Origin: JAGOMW01 sp964644075
GTDB lineage: Bacteria > Patescibacteriota > Gracilibacteria > BD1-5 > UBA2023
Direction: 5' to 3'
NCBI GenBank assembly: GCA_964644075.1
Contig: CAZXUQ010000003.1
Location: 86,570 to 150,569, forward strand
DNA: 64,000 bases
Positions 62,675 to 64,000 of this stretch are shown here, one piece after another. Made by a program: the position numbers and the translations under genes. Below the pieces are notes generated by a model that saw only the letters and a list, made by a program, of their open reading frames with translations, was not told the DNA's origin and did not search any database. Positions within the stretch are counted from its first letter, which is position 1. Each line of letters opens with the position of its first letter.

Positions 62675-63850
62675 TTAAAACAATTTCCACACATCCATCA
62701 GAGCGATCACGAGTGAGAGCGCGAGGAGGAGGATCATACCAGCACCATGCACTGCGCCTTCGAGGCGGATGAGGAAGTCTTTTTTACGTGTAAAAAGTCA
62801 GACAAACGACATCACAGAAGTCGAGACGATACGACCACCATCGAGAGCTGGGAGAGGCAGGAGATTGAGGACTCAGAGATTGATCGAGAGGAGTGCGATG
62901 ATCGAGAAGAGGATCTTCCATGTCACCCCTACTGCGACCACCTGAGTAAATGTCGATCCTATCCCGATCGGTCAAGAGAGCATCTCAGATGCTTCCTGGC
63001 GCTCTGTCGGAGTGTGTGGAGAGACGAGCTTGCGAAATGTAGAACCGAGGACATCGAGTGTCATGCGAGAGAGTGCCCAGGTTTCGTGAAGTGCTCATCG
63101 TATCGCCTCTGTGAAGGTCCAATTTTTCGTATAGTTCTTATCGATATCGAGATTTCTATAGGCGATAGAGACTCCGATTTTTCATCCCTCTGGAGTGAGT
63201 GAGATATCGCGAGTTACTCCACTCGAGCTCACTGTGAGGAGGAGTGGCTTCCCTGCTCAGATTTTCGCTCGGAATCACTCGATAGTTTCTACCTTTTTCC
63301 CATCGAGAGACTCGACTATATCTCCTGGAAGTATCCCTGATCTCAGAGCGAGACTTCCTGTGAGAGGAGTCAGAGTGATACCTTCATGTTTTATATATCC
63401 ACTTTTTACACTCTCATCGAAAGATGGGAGAAAGTATGATCCATAGTCACGATCAAGGATGAGATTGGGTCCGATCGGCGTCGATGATGCGATGAAAAAT
63501 CCGAAAAATATCACAACTGCCAGGAGAAAATTCATCGTCACTCCTGCGACGAGGACGAGTACTCGTGCCCACCATTTTTTCGATGAAAATGCATCCTTTG
63601 CTCGCGCCTCGATGCTCGCAGGATCCTCTCACTTGATGCGGACAAATCCTCCGATCGGGAGCCAATTCAGGGTATACTCAGTCCCCTTCTTATCTTTTCC
63701 GAGGCTCCCTGCTTTCGGAGGTATCCCGATACCGAATTCTTCCACTTTCATACCTGTGAGACGAGCAGTGAGAAAGTGTCCCATCTCATGGATAAAAACG
63801 ATGAAGGTGAATACGAGAATGGTGAGGAGGATGCCGAGGAGAATAGTCAT
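62675..63850 (-). CDS. rseP: M50-family site-2 protease (RseP-like)
   Basis: 391 residues. The zinc site is FIVFIHEMGHFLTARLTGMK (HExxH). One PDZ domain follows (SLALRSGILPGDIVESLDGK). The second catalytic motif, NLLPLPALDGGRIV, supplies the third ligand Asp. Four membrane spans frame these motifs. RseP cuts anti-sigma factors and leftover signal peptides inside the membrane. An ECF sigma/anti-sigma pair exists at 33.5-34.9 kb, and a functional link is plausible inference. Several UGA = Gly codons. Confidence 0.95.
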
Positions 63851-63856
63851 GGTGGT

Positions 63857-63943
63857 AGATTAGTAGGATAGTGACTGGTAGGGTGGTATAGTATTTTCGT
63901 CGTTTTGCCAATCACTAGTTACTAGTAACCATCCTACTATGTA
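63857..63943. repeat. short-word inverted repeat element upstream of rseP
   Basis: TAGTAGGATAGTGACTGGTA (from 63859) is matched imperfectly by the reverse complement of TTACTAGTAACCATCCTACT (ending near 63938). TAGTAGGAT pairs exactly with ATCCTACTA over a span of about 80 bases. The right arm holds a nested ACTAGT repeat. Confidence 0.65.
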
Positions 63944-63944
63944 G

Positions 63945-64000
63945 CTATTTCGCCATCTGGTCTTTTATGTGGGTAAAAAGATGATTGATGAGATCATCGA
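63945..64000 (-). CDS. 3' end of a gene that starts beyond the window
   Basis: The minus strand reads DDLINHLFTHIKDQMAK and a TAG stop. Only 17 residues are visible, so the product cannot be named. The strand and position suggest an operon with the site-2 protease. Confidence 0.35.
   Translation of the reverse strand, partial: DDLINHLFTHIKDQMAK

Noticed and set aside
1..64000. Many apparent pseudogenes: long genes broken by TGA
   Set aside because: Every broken gene rejoins in one frame with Gly at conserved positions, so this is recoding and not decay.
1..64000. UGA read as Trp (code 4, Mycoplasma-like)
   Set aside because: UGA falls in P-loops and at prepilin cleavage sites where only Gly fits, and Trp positions use TGG.

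Overview
This 64 kb window comes from a bacterium that reads UGA as glycine (genetic code 25), as Candidatus Gracilibacteria and Absconditabacteria do. Read with code 11, almost every long gene breaks at UGA. With UGA = Gly the pieces join into full-length proteins, and the UGAs fall on invariant glycines: the P-loops of UvrD, TsaE and PPK2, the HIGG motif of GltX, the GHKL region of GyrB, the Gly before the prepilin cleavage site, and the CTGG loop of TrhO. Both TAA and TAG serve as stops. Genes are dense, with many short overlaps and convergent stops that share bases. Shine-Dalgarno sequences are rare; many starts follow a pyrimidine run or lie about 6 nt from a TATACT/TAATAT box, which suggests leaderless mRNAs.

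Layout. 1-7.6 kb: a partial unknown gene with a methyltransferase-like core, UvrD/PcrA helicase, a winged-helix regulator, a TIM-barrel epimerase-like protein, a Holliday-resolvase-related membrane protein and a possible nucleoside-phosphorylase-like protein. 7.6-14.5 kb (minus): tRNA-Gln, two unknown proteins, Rel (ppGpp synthase/hydrolase), a membrane protein, PheT and a DUF4265-like protein. 14.5-17.7 kb (plus): a VirB2-like small membrane protein with a two-TM partner, then GyrB. 17.7-24 kb: a 615-residue unknown, a secreted CAP protein, GatB, and a three-gene set with a peptidoglycan-binding-like domain. 24-28.3 kb (plus): an SSF symporter, RpsB, a membrane protein, EF-Ts and tRNA-Trp. 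28.3-32.3 kb holds defence-type genes: a Panacea-type toxin-antitoxin pair, a DUF1508 protein and a type IIG-like restriction-modification protein. 32.5-35.7 kb: a Tyr/Asn/Pro-rich secreted protein, an ECF sigma factor with a membrane anti-sigma candidate, and an unknown protein. 35.8-46.3 kb: a flavoprotein, PPK2, a ferric reductase-rubredoxin-flavoreductase fusion, MltG, GltX, a sensor kinase and TrhO. 46.4-49.2 kb: a 943-residue orphan. 49.3-55.2 kb: RsmI, DnaA, L19, a TPR membrane protein and DnaB. 55.2-60.3 kb (minus): a type IV pilus operon (PilN, PilO, PilC, four prepilin-like proteins). 60.3-64 kb: TsaE, a PrsW-like protease, small membrane proteins, a site-2 protease and a partial gene.

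The gene content is a small cell's core (replication, translation, stringent response, surface pili, proteases) with insular accessory genes. Core genes use C/G-ending codons (CTC, ATC, GAG). A second class of AT-rich genes (2-1858, 7792-8334, 10881-11471, 13973-14452, 20619-21074, 28288-29422, 36953-37678, 46408-49239, 62005-62655) is mostly of unknown function and may be the variable part of the genome.

Intergenic DNA carries at least two families of small palindromic repeats. One is a REP-like hairpin beginning GTCAT (15.7, 19.7, 26.1, 56.8 and 61.7 kb). The other is a set of elements of about 90 nt built from short words repeated in inverted orientation (6.4, 60.5 and 63.9 kb), one of which lies in frame inside tsaE. 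No CRISPR array, rRNA, transposase or prophage was seen.
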